Source: a virus | Strand: one strand, 5' to 3' | Length of the DNA: 64,000 nucleotides | IMG/VR virus record: IMGVR_UViG_3300032050_000080 | Location: 1 to 64,000 of that record | In this document: positions 63,744 through 64,000 of the stretch, piece after piece | Numbering within the stretch: position 1 is the stretch's first letter | Layout of the letters: each line of letters opens with the position of its first letter | Translations under genes and position numbers: made by a program | The notes under the pieces: generated by a model | Database searches by the model: none | Told to the model about the DNA's origin: nothing | Seen by the model: only the letters and a program-made list of their open reading frames with translations

Positions 63744-63818
63744 TTATAAACACAATCGGATTACATGTCCACTACTCGAGCGACTTGACGAAACTAATAT
63801 GTTTAAAATTGTTCTCAT
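63744..63818 (-). CDS. Leader peptide 4 (Ser/Arg codons)
   Basis: 24 residues, MRTILNILVSSSRSSSGHVI then RLCL. Codons TCG TCA AGT CGC TCG AGT AGT (SSSRSSS) precede an array of tRNA-Arg(ACG) and four tRNA-Ser (UGA twice, GCU, GGA). The GTA ATC CGA codons after the block form the antiterminator strand. Confidence 0.87.
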   Translation of the reverse strand: MRTILNILVSSSRSSSGHVIRLCL

Positions 63819-63848
63819 AATATTTTTTATTTCTTTGTTTATATATTA

Positions 63849-63858
63849 CAAATGTAAT
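63849..63858 (-). promoter_or_regulatory. Promoter of leader 4
   Basis: TTACATTTGTAA region on the minus strand, with TTAGGAAAATTAAAAAGGAA upstream, a weaker version of the other leader promoters. Confidence 0.65.
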
Positions 63859-63876
63859 ACTTCCTTTTTAATTTTC

Positions 63877-64000
63877 CTAATTTATTATTTCTTTTATTTC
63901 TTCTATTGTAAAAAGTTTACCTTTATTATCATTTTCACATTTAGTATAACCTTCAATAAATGCTTCAATTATATTTTTATCGGTTATTCCTTTTTCTTCT
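63877..64000 (-). CDS. C-terminal part of a gene running off the window
   Basis: Frame EEKGITDKNIIEAFIEGYTK to FTIEEIKEIIN, stop at 63877. Acidic, helical. The IEAFIEGYTKCENDNKGK stretch resembles the C-terminal helix of small phage proteins ending A...GY... . Start lies beyond the right edge. Confidence 0.65.
   Translation of the reverse strand, partial: EEKGITDKNIIEAFIEGYTKCENDNKGKLFTIEEIKEIIN

Overview
This window is part of a large, AT-rich double-stranded DNA phage genome that most likely infects a Bacteroidetes (Flavobacteriia-like) host. The evidence is the many TAnnTTTG promoter boxes typical of Bacteroidetes, Sec signal peptides ending in YSQ, and homologues of Bacteroidetes proteins (AtpZ-like, DUF6576-like, YdcH-like, FeoA). 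The phage features are dense overlapping small genes, 33 tRNA or tRNA-like genes, HNH and GIY-YIG homing endonucleases, phage RNase HI, AlkB-like, Nudix and nucleoside deoxyribosyltransferase-like genes. No capsid, tail, terminase or replicase gene is visible, so this is an accessory segment.

Layout. 1-12.5 kb and 14.5-26.3 kb are long leftward trains of small genes overlapping by ATGA or separated by a few bases. At least 56 proteins in the window end in the same short tail, R(D/E)xKLxxLGI, although their bodies differ (SH3-like barrels, zinc ribbons, membrane proteins, a 763-residue coiled-coil protein). A second, non-overlapping set of about 14 proteins begins with MKxIKxFxxFNE, resembling the T4 capsid-targeting sequence. 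Most of these follow a TTTAATATATA element that looks like a late promoter. 26-42 kb mixes both sets with recognisable genes: methyltransferase, FeoA, PspC, YdcH-like, RNase HI, AtpZ-like, OmpA-like, CAP domain, Nudix, and a broken PEP synthase fragment. 46-58 kb holds a glycosyltransferase, nucleotidyltransferase, P-loop kinase-like protein, AlkB-like oxygenase, SPOR protein and the 763-residue tagged protein.

tRNA arrays lie at 43.0-45.6, 54.5-54.9, 59.7-62.1 and 63.2-63.7 kb, all read leftward. Each array is headed by the same module: a strong Bacteroidetes-type promoter, a short leader ORF of 24-38 codons, and an intrinsic terminator immediately before the first tRNA or endonuclease gene. 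The leader codons match the tRNAs of the array they precede: E/A/G/Y/I before Tyr-Ile-Gly-Ala-Glu; Q/D/P before Gln-Pro-Asp-Pro; N/T/L/V/M/C/I/R before the 13-gene Asn-Ile-Arg-Thr-Leu-Cys-Met-Val array; SSSRSSS before Arg and four Ser. In all four leaders the 3' end of the ORF contains 7-11 bases complementary to the terminator's 5' arm, as in trp-type attenuation. I infer a translation-sensing switch that transcribes tRNAs only when the cognate tRNAs run short. This is the most exciting signal in the window.

Other highlights are a circularly permuted tRNA-Glu (3' half before 5' half) inside the first array, tRNAs with the wrong variable-arm class for their anticodon, homing endonuclease genes abutting or ending inside tRNAs, frameshifted genes, and one GC-rich gene in an AT-rich array. 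Apart from the features listed, no stretch above about 300 bases lacks a gene.
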